From Bacillus glycinifermentans (GTDB lineage: Bacteria > Bacillota > Bacilli > Bacillales > Bacillaceae): a stretch of 64,000 bases of DNA. The notes under the pieces are model-generated. The model made no database searches. It saw only the letters and a list, made by a program, of their open reading frames with translations, and was not told where the DNA came from. Position numbers and translations under genes: made by a program. Below are positions 43,556 to 52,683 of the stretch, in pieces (the stretch's first letter is position 1; each line of letters opens with the position of its first letter). The stretch is from the NCBI RefSeq assembly GCF_001042475.2, contig NZ_LECW02000045.1, positions 496,001-560,000 of the forward strand, given 5' to 3'.

Positions 43556-43700
43556 ACTGCGGTTTGTCGTTTTTTTCTTCACGGGCGTCCTCTTCCGGAG
43601 AATCGTCAAATCGGGGCAAATGCCCCGATTTGATCCCGCGGAAAACCAAAAAGAAAACGATGAATACAAACATTCCGCCGACCAATATTTCTAGCAGCAT
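43554..43700 (-). CDS. Small membrane protein, 48 aa
   Basis: MLLEILVGGMFVFIVFFLVF begins a 48-residue protein with one membrane helix (residues 5-22) and a charged cytoplasmic tail ending EEKNDKPQ. A good ribosome site (GGGAGG) lies 7 nt before the ATG, and its terminator is shared with ywtG. It resembles the short single-helix proteins often found alone in Bacillus genomes. No function recognised. Confidence 0.65.
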   Translation of the reverse strand: MLLEILVGGMFVFIVFFLVFRGIKSGHLPRFDDSPEEDAREEKNDKPQ

Positions 43701-43848
43701 GGCTGCACCTCCCGAAACATTCGTTTATTTTATGTATGAATGGATGCTTCCGATCATTCGTCTTTTAATCAAACGTTTGTTTAAGTGAATAAGATCGGCG
43801 CTTTATCCAAAACTATAGATACTTCAATATAATGGGAGTGTTTAACGA

Positions 43849-44982
43849 GTGAAAGCAGTAACTTTTCAGGGGCCGCAGCATATTGAGGTCAGCCGGGTGG
43901 AGGACGCCAAGATTGAGAAAAAGGACGATATCGTCGTCAGGATTACATCTACGGCGATTTGCGGATCTGATCTGCACCTTTATCAGGGGAATTTTCCGCT
44001 TCCGAGAGGGTTTCAGCTCGGGCACGAGCCGATGGGAATCGTCGAGGAAACAGGACCTGACGTGACAAAGGTGAAAAAAGGCGACAGGGTCGTCATACCG
44101 TTTACGGTCGCCTGCGGGCATTGCTATTATTGTGAAAATAAACTCGAAAGCCAATGCGACAATTCCAATCCGCATTATGATTCGGGCGGATATTTCGGAT
44201 ATTCGGAGAAATTCGGCAATCATCCCGGCGGACAGGCCGAATATTTGAAGGTGCCGTTTGGCAACTTTACGCCGTTTGTCATTCCCGAATCGTGCGAGCT
44301 TGAGGACGAGTCCCTCCTGTTTTTATCCGACGTCCTGCCGACAGCCTATTGGAGCGTGCTTCACGCAGGCGTCCAAAAAGGGGATACGGTCATCGTCCTC
44401 GGCTGCGGACCGGTCGGCTTAATGGCGCAAAAATTCGCCTGGATGGAGGGCGCGAAACGGGTCATCGCCGTCGACTACCTGGACTACCGTTTAAAACAGG
44501 CCAAAGCCTTGAACAATGTAGAGGTGTTTGATTTTACGGAATTTCCCGACATGGGAGAGCACCTGAAGGAAATCACAAAAGGCGGCGCAGATGTCGTCAT
44601 AGACTGTGTCGGTATGGACGGAAAAAAATCGCCGCTTGAGTATATAGAGCAAAAATTAAAGCTTCAGGGCGGAACGCTCGGACCGATTCAGATTTCCACG
44701 AAGGCGGTCAGAAAATGCGGCACGGTGCAAATCACGGGAGTGTATGGAAGCAACTATAATATGTTCCCGCTCGGCGCCTTTTTCGCCAGAAATGTGACGC
44801 TGAAAATGGGGCAGGCGCCAGTAATCCATTTAATGCCGGACATTTTCCGGAAAATCGAAGCCGGGGAATTTGACCCGAAAGAAATCATTACGCACAGGCT
44901 ACCGCTTGCGGAAGCGAGCCGCGCCTATCATTTGTTCAACGATCATGAGGATGACTGCATCAAAGTGGTGTTAAAACCATAA
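43849..44982 (+). CDS. Zinc-dependent alcohol dehydrogenase (MDR family)
   Basis: A 377-residue medium-chain dehydrogenase. Catalytic zinc ligands: Cys in AICGSDLHLY, His-Glu in GHEPMG. Structural zinc cysteines: CGHCYYCENKLESQCD. NAD-binding motif GCGPVGLMAQ near residue 187. Length and the long insert (NPHYDSGGYFGYSEKFGNHPGGQAEY) place it with the glutathione-independent formaldehyde dehydrogenase/AdhB type. GTG start. Substrate not determinable. Confidence 0.88.
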   Translation: MKAVTFQGPQHIEVSRVEDAKIEKKDDIVVRITSTAICGSDLHLYQGNFPLPRGFQLGHEPMGIVEETGPDVTKVKKGDRVVIPFTVACGHCYYCENKLESQCDNSNPHYDSGGYFGYSEKFGNHPGGQAEYLKVPFGNFTPFVIPESCELEDESLLFLSDVLPTAYWSVLHAGVQKGDTVIVLGCGPVGLMAQKFAWMEGAKRVIAVDYLDYRLKQAKALNNVEVFDFTEFPDMGEHLKEITKGGADVVIDCVGMDGKKSPLEYIEQKLKLQGGTLGPIQISTKAVRKCGTVQITGVYGSNYNMFPLGAFFARNVTLKMGQAPVIHLMPDIFRKIEAGEFDPKEIITHRLPLAEASRAYHLFNDHEDDCIKVVLKP

Positions 44983-44993
44983 TCTGACGCACT

Positions 44994-45030
44994 GAAGGCT
45001 GCCGGCGTTCGCCGGCAGCCTTCAACTTTT
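44994..45030. terminator. Bidirectional terminator between alcohol dehydrogenase and kduD
   Basis: A perfect 13-bp stem (GAAGGCTGCCGGC, 44994-45006) with a 4-nt loop, T-rich on the right. Its core GCTGCCGGC is shared with the hairpin after phoC. Confidence 0.85.
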
Positions 45031-45802
45031 ATCTCGCAAGCCATCCGCCGTCGACAGCTAAAACATGCCCGTTTACATAATCGGAGGCAGGCGATGAGAG
45101 GAACACCGCTGCGCCTGCGATATCAGCGGGCTGTCCCCAGCGCTCCGCCGGGATTCGTTTTAAAATTTCGGCATTCCGGTTTTCGTCTTCGCGGATTTGC
45201 ATTGTATTATTTGTCGCAATATAACCGGGAGCAATCGCATTCACCTGAACGTTATGCGCGGCCCATTCATTTGCGAATGACTTCGTTAATCCGGCGACCG
45301 CGTGCTTGCTCGCCGTATAAGCGGGAACGAGAATGCCTCCCTGAAACGAAAGGAGGGAGGCGATATTGATGATTTTCCCCTGCTTTCGCCCGATCATTTG
45401 CCTGCCGACCGCCTGCGTAAGCGTAAACAGGCTGTTCAAATTGACATTGATGACCGTCTCCCAGTTTTCGCGGGAAAACTCGGCCGCTTTTTCTCTGCGG
45501 ATCGTCCCTGCGTTGTTGATGAGAATATCGATTTGATGACGGGCGGACACTTCTTTTGCGAAGGCTTCGACTTCATCGATATTCCCCATGTCAAGCTGAT
45601 AAGAAACAAACGATCTGCCGGCTTCTTCAATGAGCCGCTTTGTTTCATCGAGGCTGCTTGTGTGGGCTGTGCCGATAATATCAGCGCCTGCTTTGGCAAG
45701 CGCTTCGGCGATGCCTTGGCCGATTCCTGTGCCCGGCCCTGTGACAAGAGCGGTTTTCCCTTCAAGAGAAAAATATGATTCAAGAAAACCCATCTGATTC
45801 AC
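45029..45802 (-). CDS. kduD: 2-dehydro-3-deoxy-D-gluconate 5-dehydrogenase KduD
   Basis: A 257-residue short-chain dehydrogenase interconverting 2,5-diketo-3-deoxygluconate and KDG in unsaturated uronate breakdown. The cofactor motif TGPGTGIGQGIA is near residue 20 and the catalytic Ser/Tyr/Lys are in IASLLSFQGG and YTASKHA. It is downstream of kduI with 5 nt between. Confidence 0.94.
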   Translation of the reverse strand: MNQMGFLESYFSLEGKTALVTGPGTGIGQGIAEALAKAGADIIGTAHTSSLDETKRLIEEAGRSFVSYQLDMGNIDEVEAFAKEVSARHQIDILINNAGTIRREKAAEFSRENWETVINVNLNSLFTLTQAVGRQMIGRKQGKIINIASLLSFQGGILVPAYTASKHAVAGLTKSFANEWAAHNVQVNAIAPGYIATNNTMQIREDENRNAEILKRIPAERWGQPADIAGAAVFLSSPASDYVNGHVLAVDGGWLAR

Positions 45803-45807
45803 GTCCT

Positions 45808-46635
45808 TTACCGAATGACATTCATCGGGACAGCATCCATGTCCTTAAATGTATAATTTTCACCGGCCATCGCCCAAATAAAGCAGTAGTTCGATGTTCC
45901 GGACCCTGAATGAATCGACCAGGCGGGAGAAATAACGGCCTGCTCATTGCCGACGACGAGGTGGCGCGTTTCCGTCGGTTCGCCCATGAAATGAAACACT
46001 CTCTCATCCTCGTCAAGGTCAAGGTAAAGATAAACTTCCATCCGGCGGTCATGCACATGGGCCGGCATTGTATTCCACGTATTGTTTTGTTCAAGGAACG
46101 TAATGCCCATCATGAGCTGACAGCTTTTGATCCCGTCTGCATGGATCACTTTATAAAGGTTGCGGACATTCGAAGACGCCTCATCCCCAAGGTGATCATA
46201 CGGAAGCTCGGAAAGCACTGCCTTTTGCACCGGATAATGCTGATGCGCCGTTGCCGAAACGAAATAAAATTTGGCACCGCCTTCATTCAAGCTTGAGAAG
46301 TAAACGTCTTTGTTTCCGAGTCCGATATACAGAAAATCTTTATGCCCCAAAACGTGCTCTTCACCGTCAACCTTAACGGCGCCCGCCTGTCCGACGTTCA
46401 CGATCCCGATCTCGCGCCGTTCGAGGAAATAATCCGTTTTCAAAAAATCGAACGCATCGAGCTTAAGCGGCTCCTTGACCGGAACGGCCCCGCCGATTAC
46501 CACCCTGTCTTCATGCGAATAAAACATATTCACTTGATTTTCCACAAACAATGACTCTATTAAAAAATGCTCGCGAAGCTCTGCGGTCGTGAAGCGTTTT
46601 GCCTGTTCAGGATGAACAGAATAGCGATTTTCCAT
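45808..46635 (-). CDS. kduI: 5-dehydro-4-deoxy-D-glucuronate isomerase KduI
   Basis: A 275-residue cupin isomerase acting just before KduD on the product of pectate and glycosaminoglycan lysis. Zinc ligands are in the segment TWNTMPAHVHDRRMEVYLYLDLDEDERVFH near residues 190-220. First gene of kduID, with its own promoter and KdgR/CcpA-type operator. Confidence 0.94.
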   Translation of the reverse strand: MENRYSVHPEQAKRFTTAELREHFLIESLFVENQVNMFYSHEDRVVIGGAVPVKEPLKLDAFDFLKTDYFLERREIGIVNVGQAGAVKVDGEEHVLGHKDFLYIGLGNKDVYFSSLNEGGAKFYFVSATAHQHYPVQKAVLSELPYDHLGDEASSNVRNLYKVIHADGIKSCQLMMGITFLEQNNTWNTMPAHVHDRRMEVYLYLDLDEDERVFHFMGEPTETRHLVVGNEQAVISPAWSIHSGSGTSNYCFIWAMAGENYTFKDMDAVPMNVIR

Positions 46636-46692
46636 ACGTTCTCCTCCTTGGATTGGACGTTTTGGTTTGACTTGAATGAAGCAGAAAAGTTT

Positions 46693-46743
46693 TTGGTAAC
46701 GGTTTCAAACACAAATTGTAAAGTAAATAATGGAAATCGTCAA
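46693..46743 (-). promoter_or_regulatory. kduI-kduD promoter with KdgR/CcpA-type operator
   Basis: On the minus strand TTGACG (46743-46738), 17 bp, TACAAT (46720-46715) is a near-consensus promoter. The next bases, TTTGAAACCGTTACCAAA, form an operator closely matching the one at kdgR. Its core TGAAACCGTTACCA also fits the CcpA cre pattern. Confidence 0.7.
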
Positions 46744-46813
46744 CAAAGTTTTCGCTTTTTTCTAAAAATGATCACACCAAATCTTGAAATCTAAAAAAAG
46801 TGATTCCAAATTT

Positions 46814-46863
46814 TTGAGAATATGGTATGCTGATTGTATAAAGTTTTTGAAATCGGTTTCAAA
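46814..46863 (+). promoter_or_regulatory. kdgR promoter with palindromic operator
   Basis: TTGAGA (46814-46819), 17 bp, TATAAA (46837-46842), followed at 46846-46863 by TTTGAAATCGGTTTCAAA, with perfect 7-bp arms around TCGG. Its core also fits the cre consensus at every position, as is usual for LacI-family sites. Confidence 0.7.
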
Positions 46864-46887
46864 TTTAAGGCGCATAGGAGTACTTGA

Positions 46888-47910
46888 ATGAAGGATAAAC
46901 AAACATCAAAAGCAACGATCAACGAAGTAGCAGCACATGCAGGCGTATCGAAATCAACGGTTTCCCGGTACATCAACGGCAAAATCGATGCGATATCGCC
47001 GGGAAAAGTCAAAAGCATCAAAAAAGCGATCGAGGAGCTGAATTATCGCCCAAGCCAGATGGCGCAAGGCCTGAAGGTGAAAAAGAGCAAGCTTATCGGT
47101 TTTTTAGTAGCCGATATTACAAACCCGTTTTCCGTCGCAACCTTGAGGGGAGTGGAAGAGGTCTGCGATCAGCACGGGTACAGCATCATGGTCTGCAACA
47201 CGGATAACAGCCCTGAGAAGGAAAGGGAAATGCTGCACAAGCTGAACGCCCATTACATTGAAGGATTGATTATCAACACAACCGGCCAAAACAACGATGT
47301 CCTCATGGATTTGATCAGCCAGGATGTTTCCATCGTGCTCGTCGATCGGAAAGTACCAGGGCTTAAGCTTGATGCGGTTACGACCAATAACCGCGAAGTC
47401 ACCAGTCAAATCGTCAATCTTATGTATGACAAAGGATACAGCCATGTCGGCCTGTTTACAGAACCGATTACGGGAATCAGTCCGAGGGAAGAAAGGGCTT
47501 CCGCCTACACCGAAATTGCCCTTGAGAGAAATGCGGGGCGCATCCCTCAAATATATGAAGTTGACGTAAAAGATAAAGCGGCTCTATTGCAGTCTGTCAA
47601 AAGTTTTTTGGCGTCAGGCGGTGATCGAGGCAAAAAAGCGATTCTCGGAAACAACGGCCTTCTGATGCTGAAAATCATCAGCTGCCTTTATGAAATCGGT
47701 GCAGCGATACCCGAAGATGTCGGCATTGCCGGATTTGACGACACCGAATGGTACAGATTAATCGGGCCCGGGATCACGACCATTGCCCAGCCGTCGCACG
47801 AAATGGGAAAGGTCGCAATGGAGAGGATCGTCAAACGCCTTGAAGGAGACGAAAGCGCTCCGCAAACGATCCAGCTCGAGGCGGAATTGGTTCTGAGGCA
47901 TTCGCTGTAG
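46888..47910 (+). CDS. kdgR: LacI-family repressor KdgR
   Basis: A 340-residue LacI-type regulator. The HTH is at residues 10-31 (TINEVAAHAGVSKSTVSRYING) with hinge helix RPSQMAQGLK, then a sugar-binding core. It represses the kdu and kdg genes and itself, released by KDG-type metabolites. First of the plus-strand genes kdgRKAT; a terminator-like hairpin follows it. Confidence 0.92.
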   Translation: MKDKQTSKATINEVAAHAGVSKSTVSRYINGKIDAISPGKVKSIKKAIEELNYRPSQMAQGLKVKKSKLIGFLVADITNPFSVATLRGVEEVCDQHGYSIMVCNTDNSPEKEREMLHKLNAHYIEGLIINTTGQNNDVLMDLISQDVSIVLVDRKVPGLKLDAVTTNNREVTSQIVNLMYDKGYSHVGLFTEPITGISPREERASAYTEIALERNAGRIPQIYEVDVKDKAALLQSVKSFLASGGDRGKKAILGNNGLLMLKIISCLYEIGAAIPEDVGIAGFDDTEWYRLIGPGITTIAQPSHEMGKVAMERIVKRLEGDESAPQTIQLEAELVLRHSL

Positions 47911-47917
47911 CAAAAAG

Positions 47918-47957
47918 CACTCATGCCTCCTGGTATTCAGGGGAGAGTGTTTTTTTG
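47918..47957 (+). terminator. Terminator or attenuator between kdgR and kdgK
   Basis: CACTC/GAGTG outer stem and CTCCTG/CAGGGG inner stem, followed by seven T residues. Confidence 0.7.
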
Positions 47958-47963
47958 CCCGGA

Positions 47964-47981
47964 TTTGAAACCGGTACCATT
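47964..47981 (+). promoter_or_regulatory. KdgR/CcpA-type operator before kdgK
   Basis: TTTGAAACCGGTACCATT matches the kduI operator at 15 of 18 positions. It lies 20 bp upstream of the kdgK start and downstream of the kdgR terminator, so it can act as a roadblock or as an operator for a local promoter. Confidence 0.6.
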
Positions 47982-48000
47982 TTGAAGGAGGAGGGGAAAG

Positions 48001-48963
48001 ATGACAATTGATATTATCACGTTCGGCGAATCGATGACGATGTTTTATGCAAACGAAGCGGGGGAACTCTATGAAGCTTCATCATTTTCAAAGGCGCTCG
48101 CCGGAGCCGAGACAAATGTCGCCGTCGGACTCGCACGTTTAGGCTTCCGGGTAGGCTGGATGAGCAAGGTCGGCGATGATTCGCTCGGAACCTTCATTTT
48201 AAACGAATTGACAAAAGAGCGGGTCGACATCTCAGAAGTCAAACGCATGGCGGAAAGACAGACGGGGATACTGCTCAAGTCTAAAGTTGTAAGCGGTGAT
48301 CCCGATGTGACGTATTACCGAAAAGGATCTGCCGCAAGCACGATGAGCGTTTTCGACTACCCCGGAGACTATTTTAAACAGGCGAAGCATATGCACATCA
48401 CAGGCATACCGCCGGCATTGTCAAAGGATATGAGTGAATTCACATACCATGCCGTCGAACACATGAAGCAAGAGGGGAAAACCATTTCGTTTGATCCGAA
48501 TCTCCGCTTCCAGCTTTGGCCTGATCAGGAGACGATGATTCATACAATCAATGAGATCGCCGCCATGGCCGATTGGTTCCTTCCCGGAATCAGCGAGGGA
48601 AAGCTTCTCACCGGTCTGAGCACACCCGAAGAAATCGCGGAATTCTATTTGGATCAGGGAGTCGGGCTTACAGTCATTAAGCTCGGTAAAGAAGGGGCCT
48701 ATTACCGGACGGAAGAAAAAAGCGGCTATGTACCGGGATTTGAAGTTGATCGAGTGGTAGACACCGTTGGTGCGGGTGACGGTTTTGCTGTCGGCATCAT
48801 CAGCGGTCTTTTGGACCGGCTCCCAATCGAGGAAGCAGTACAGAGAGCGAATGCCATTGGAGCGCTGGCCGTCATGGCCCCGGGGGATATGGATGGTCTC
48901 CCGTCAAGAGAACGGTTGAACGGGTTTTTGACAGATATGGAAAATCAAAAAATAGGAGGTTGA
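48001..48963 (+). CDS. kdgK: 2-keto-3-deoxygluconate kinase KdgK
   Basis: A 320-residue PfkB-family kinase phosphorylating KDG at C6. N-terminal [10 protein letters not shown], substrate segment [11 protein letters not shown], and the C-terminal motif [16 protein letters not shown] with the catalytic Asp. It overlaps the ribosome site of kdgA. Confidence 0.95.
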   Translation: MTIDIITFGESMTMFYANEAGELYEASSFSKALAGAETNVAVGLARLGFRVGWMSKVGDDSLGTFILNELTKERVDISEVKRMAERQTGILLKSKVVSGDPDVTYYRKGSAASTMSVFDYPGDYFKQAKHMHITGIPPALSKDMSEFTYHAVEHMKQEGKTISFDPNLRFQLWPDQETMIHTINEIAAMADWFLPGISEGKLLTGLSTPEEIAEFYLDQGVGLTVIKLGKEGAYYRTEEKSGYVPGFEVDRVVDTVGAGDGFAVGIISGLLDRLPIEEAVQRANAIGALAVMAPGDMDGLPSRERLNGFLTDMENQKIGG

Positions 48964-48968
48964 CTTTG

Positions 48969-49580
48969 ATGGAAATGTCCATGATCGAAAAAACGCAGGA
49001 ACAGCTTGCAGATGCCGGTCTGATTGCGGTGATTCGCGCCAAGGATGCGAAGGCTGCCGAAGTTGTCATTCATCGCCTCATTGACAAAGGCATCACTGCG
49101 ATTGAAGTCACATACACGACTCCGGGAGCGTCCAAATTGATCGAAAAGTTCGCCAAAATCGACGGCCTTCTTGTAGGAGCAGGTACGGTCATCAACGCAG
49201 AACAGGCGCGGGAAGCCGCGGATGCAGGGGCACAGTTTATCGTCAGCCCCGGGTTTTCAGGAGAGCTGGCCGATGATATTGCCTCATTGCATACGTTTTT
49301 TATCCCTGGAGTCATCACGCCGAGTGAAATTATGGAAGCGGTATCAAAGGGGTTTCGCATTTTAAAGCTGTTTCCCGGCGGCACATCCGGCGTCTCCTAT
49401 ATGAAAAATCTCGCCGGCCCCTTCCCGGATATTTGTTTTATTCCGACCGGCGGCATTCATCCGGGCGATGTCGAAAAATGGCTTGATGCCGGAGCGCTGG
49501 CCGTAGGGGTTGGAAGTCAGCTTAATAAAGCGTCAGAAGAAGACCTTCAGCGCATTTTTAATAGGACCAAACAGAAATAA
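48969..49580 (+). CDS. kdgA: KDPG aldolase KdgA
   Basis: A 203-residue class I aldolase splitting 2-keto-3-deoxy-6-phosphogluconate to pyruvate and glyceraldehyde-3-phosphate. The Schiff-base Lys is in [11 protein letters not shown] near residue 135; [11 protein letters not shown] and [11 protein letters not shown] are family landmarks. ATG start 10 nt after AGGAGG; TTG codons just upstream are alternatives. Confidence 0.94.
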   Translation: MEMSMIEKTQEQLADAGLIAVIRAKDAKAAEVVIHRLIDKGITAIEVTYTTPGASKLIEKFAKIDGLLVGAGTVINAEQAREAADAGAQFIVSPGFSGELADDIASLHTFFIPGVITPSEIMEAVSKGFRILKLFPGGTSGVSYMKNLAGPFPDICFIPTGGIHPGDVEKWLDAGALAVGVGSQLNKASEEDLQRIFNRTKQK

Positions 49581-49655
49581 CGATATGCCGCAGCGTCATC
49601 ATGATTCAAGATCAATAGCTTTGTTTTGTCATTAACTGAGATGGGAGCAAAAATG

Positions 49656-50639
49656 ATGAAAATTAAAGCAACGATTGAACGCGTGCCGGGGGGCATGATG
49701 ATTATTCCGCTGTTTTTGGGGGCGGCGCTGAATACGTTTGCTCCGGGCACGGCAGATTTTTTCGGGGGATTTACAGGTGCCTTGATTACAGGAACGCTGC
49801 CGATTTTAGGGGTATTTATTTTTTGCGTGGGGGCAACCATCGATTTCCGTTCTTCCGGCTATATCGCCAGAAAAGGGTTGACCCTCTTGATTGGCAAGGT
49901 GGGCTTTGCCGCTTTACTGGGATTGATCGCCGCACAGTTCATTCCTGACGAAGGGATTCAATCGGGATTTTTTGCGGGCTTGTCCGTACTTACAATTGTA
50001 GCGGTCATGAATGAAACGAACGGCGGACTGTATTTGGCGCTGATGAACCATTTAGGCCGCAAGGAAGACGCCGGGGCTTTTGCCTTTATCAGCACGGAGT
50101 CGGGACCGTTTATGACGATGGTCACGTTCGGCGTCACGGGTCTCGCGGCATTTCCGTGGGAGACGCTCGCCGCCACCGTCATTCCGTTTTTGATCGGCTG
50201 CATACTCGGGAATCTTGACCATGAGCTGCGCGATTTATTCAGCAAAGTCGTTCCGGCGATCATTCCGTTTTTTGCATTTTCGCTGGGAAATACGCTCGAC
50301 TTTAGAATGCTTATCAAATCCGGATTCTTAGGCATTGTTGTCGGCGTGTCAGTCGTTATCCTGTCCGGAGCCTCTCTTTATTTGCTCGACCGTTTCATCG
50401 CCAGGGGAGACGGCGTAGCCGGAGTGGCGGCATCATCAACGGCAGGTGCGGCAGTCGCCGTTCCATATGCCTTAGCAGATGCAAACCCGGTCTTCGCTCC
50501 GGTGGCTGAGTCGGCTACGGCGATCATCGCGACAAGCGTCATCGTCACCTCCCTTCTGACGCCGCTTGCAACGATTTGGATCGAAAAACGGGTCAAACAA
50601 AGAAAACCTCCAAAACAGATCACCATTGACTATAAATAA
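49656..50639 (+). CDS. kdgT: 2-keto-3-deoxygluconate permease KdgT
   Basis: A 327-residue, roughly ten-helix membrane transporter (MKIKATIERVPGGMMIIPLFLG) importing KDG with protons. Conserved NETNGGLYLALM and DFRMLIKSGFLG segments. Start at the second of two adjacent ATGs, 8 nt after GGGAG. Last gene of the operon. Confidence 0.93.
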   Translation: MKIKATIERVPGGMMIIPLFLGAALNTFAPGTADFFGGFTGALITGTLPILGVFIFCVGATIDFRSSGYIARKGLTLLIGKVGFAALLGLIAAQFIPDEGIQSGFFAGLSVLTIVAVMNETNGGLYLALMNHLGRKEDAGAFAFISTESGPFMTMVTFGVTGLAAFPWETLAATVIPFLIGCILGNLDHELRDLFSKVVPAIIPFFAFSLGNTLDFRMLIKSGFLGIVVGVSVVILSGASLYLLDRFIARGDGVAGVAASSTAGAAVAVPYALADANPVFAPVAESATAIIATSVIVTSLLTPLATIWIEKRVKQRKPPKQITIDYK

Positions 50640-50651
50640 ATCGTCCGGCTG

Positions 50652-50691
50652 AAAGCGCCGCGGAACATTTCGTTCTGCAGCGCTTTTTTTT
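50652..50691 (+). terminator. Terminator after kdgT
   Basis: AAAGCGC pairs with GCGCTTT with an imperfect inner stem (GGAAC/GTTC), followed by a T run. Confidence 0.8.
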
Positions 50692-50748
50692 CGGCCTTTT
50701 CGGGGAACGTCACGAAATTGCCAAAATTAAAGAATGAAATTTGTGCTA

Positions 50749-50796
50749 ACATCAATATGTAGTGTTTTTGTTTAAAAGAAACACAATATATGCTGT
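50749..50796 (+). promoter_or_regulatory. Two NrdR-type boxes upstream of nrdD
   Basis: ACATCAATATGTAGTGT (50749-50765) and ACACAATATATGCTGT (50781-50796) share the CAATAT core and resemble the NrdR box. Aligned on that core they are exactly 31 bp apart, the three-turn spacing usual for NrdR. The second ends 18 bp before the nrdD start. Confidence 0.65.
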
Positions 50797-50814
50797 TTGA
50801 TAGGAGAGGGAACG

Positions 50815-52683
50815 ATGACACCTGGCGATAAAGAGCAAGGGTTAGTGCAATTAACGGAAACATTTCATGATATTGTAGGCTATGGAAATCACGATATTAT
50901 GCAGGAAAACGCAAATGTCGACGGCCGTTCGCCGATGGGGCAGATGAGCCGATTTGCGTCAGAGAGCGCAAGGCACTATGCGCTTCATTATTTGATGGCG
51001 CCGGAAATTAAAGAAGCAGTCGATGACAATTTTCTATATCCGCACGATTTGGATTTTATGGCCAGCGGAACGACGACCTGCTGCCAGATCCCTTTGGGAC
51101 AGCTTCTGAACGGCGGGTTTCATACGGGCCACGGCTCACTCAGGGAACCGAAAGACATCATGAGCGCGCTGTCTTTGGCTTCGATCATTTTTCAATCCAA
51201 CCAAAATATGCAGCATGGCGGCCAGTCGTTTCCGATGTTTGACTATGACTTGGCGCCTTACGTCCGCAAAACGTTTGAAAAACACGTAAACAGGCTCAAA
51301 GGGTATCCGGCAGCATTAACCGAAGAGGAGATCACGGCAATCGCCTGGCAGGAAACGGACAATGCCACGTACCAGGCCTGTGAAGCGTTCATACATAATG
51401 CCAACAGCATGCATTCGAGAGGGGGCGGACAAGTTCCTTTCGTCTCGATTAATTACGGAACTGACACATCGAAGGAAGGCCGCATGCTGGTCAAGAATAT
51501 TCTTAAGGCGACAAAAGCCGGACTCGGCAAGGGTGAGACGCCTATATTTCCGATTCAAATTTTCAAGATGAAAGAAGGAATCAATGTTCACGAGACAGAT
51601 CAAAACTACGATTTGTACCGGCTCGCTTTGGAAACAAGCGCCGAACGGCTGTTTCCCAACTTCAGCTTTATCGATTCTCCAGTGAACGAACCGTTTTATG
51701 ACGGAACGCCTGAAAGCGAAATTGCCTATATGGGATGCAGAACCCGCGTCATGTCCAACATCAATGGGAAAGAAAACAGCATCGGCAGGGGAAATCTGTC
51801 ATTTACCTCAATCAACATTGTGAAAATTGCCCTGCTGAGTGAAAGCGTCGAGCAGTTTTTCGAAAGCTTGAGCCGCTATCTCGATTTAACCATTCAGCAA
51901 TTGCTGGAAAGGTACGCTTTTCAATGCAAAAAACGAGCGAAGGATTTTAAATTTCTGTATTCGCAAGGCATCTGGCATGAAAGCGAAAGGCTGGGGCCGG
52001 ATGACACGCTTGAAGACGTGCTCAAGCACGGCACGCTCAGCATCGGATTTATCGGACTGGCTGAGGCTTTGACCGCCTTGACGGGCAAACATCACGGAGA
52101 GAGTGATGAGGCGTTCGAATTAGGCAAAAGAATCGTTCAATTTATGAGGGACAAGGCTGATGAAGCAACGGAGAAGCACAAGCTTAACTTTTCGCTGATC
52201 GCGACCCCTGCCGAAGGGCTATCAGGAAAATTCGTCAAAAAAGACAGAATCCAATTCGGATCCATCAAAAATGTAACAGACCGGGTGTACTATACCAACT
52301 CGTTTCATATTCCTGTTCACTATAAGCTGACGGCGATCGAAAAGATCAGAAAAGAAGCGCCTTTCCACATGATGTGCAACGGCGGGCACATCAGCTATAT
52401 CGAACTCGACGGAGATCCGAAGAAAAACGTTCAGGCGATGGATACGATCGTAGGTGCGATGCGCCGGGAAGGCATGGGCTACGCTTCCATCAACCATCCG
52501 GTCGACCACTGCAAAGCGTGCGGGTTCACCGGCATCATTGACAACGAATGCCCGCAATGCAAAAACAGCGATGAAGCTTTAATTGAGAGAATCAGAAGGA
52601 TTACCGGCTATTTGGTCGGAGACATGTCAAAATGGAATTCAGCTAAAAGACAAGAAGAAAAGGACAGAGTGAAGCACCAATGA
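50815..52683 (+). CDS. nrdD: Anaerobic ribonucleoside-triphosphate reductase NrdD
   Basis: A 622-residue class III ribonucleotide reductase making dNTPs without oxygen through a glycyl radical. The catalytic domain starts at once (FHDIVGYGNHDIMQEN); the N-terminal ATP-cone of the E. coli-type enzyme is missing. GTTTCCQIPLG is near the active site. At the C-terminus the zinc site is CKAC...CPQC and the radical Gly is in RITGYLVGD. ATG start after GGAGAGGG. Its stop overlaps nrdG by 4 nt. Confidence 0.95.
   Translation: MTPGDKEQGLVQLTETFHDIVGYGNHDIMQENANVDGRSPMGQMSRFASESARHYALHYLMAPEIKEAVDDNFLYPHDLDFMASGTTTCCQIPLGQLLNGGFHTGHGSLREPKDIMSALSLASIIFQSNQNMQHGGQSFPMFDYDLAPYVRKTFEKHVNRLKGYPAALTEEEITAIAWQETDNATYQACEAFIHNANSMHSRGGGQVPFVSINYGTDTSKEGRMLVKNILKATKAGLGKGETPIFPIQIFKMKEGINVHETDQNYDLYRLALETSAERLFPNFSFIDSPVNEPFYDGTPESEIAYMGCRTRVMSNINGKENSIGRGNLSFTSINIVKIALLSESVEQFFESLSRYLDLTIQQLLERYAFQCKKRAKDFKFLYSQGIWHESERLGPDDTLEDVLKHGTLSIGFIGLAEALTALTGKHHGESDEAFELGKRIVQFMRDKADEATEKHKLNFSLIATPAEGLSGKFVKKDRIQFGSIKNVTDRVYYTNSFHIPVHYKLTAIEKIRKEAPFHMMCNGGHISYIELDGDPKKNVQAMDTIVGAMRREGMGYASINHPVDHCKACGFTGIIDNECPQCKNSDEALIERIRRITGYLVGDMSKWNSAKRQEEKDRVKHQ

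Noticed and set aside
43828-43833. TATAAT just upstream of the alcohol dehydrogenase
   Set aside because: It is only 16 nt from the start codon, so a transcript from it would lack the ribosome site.
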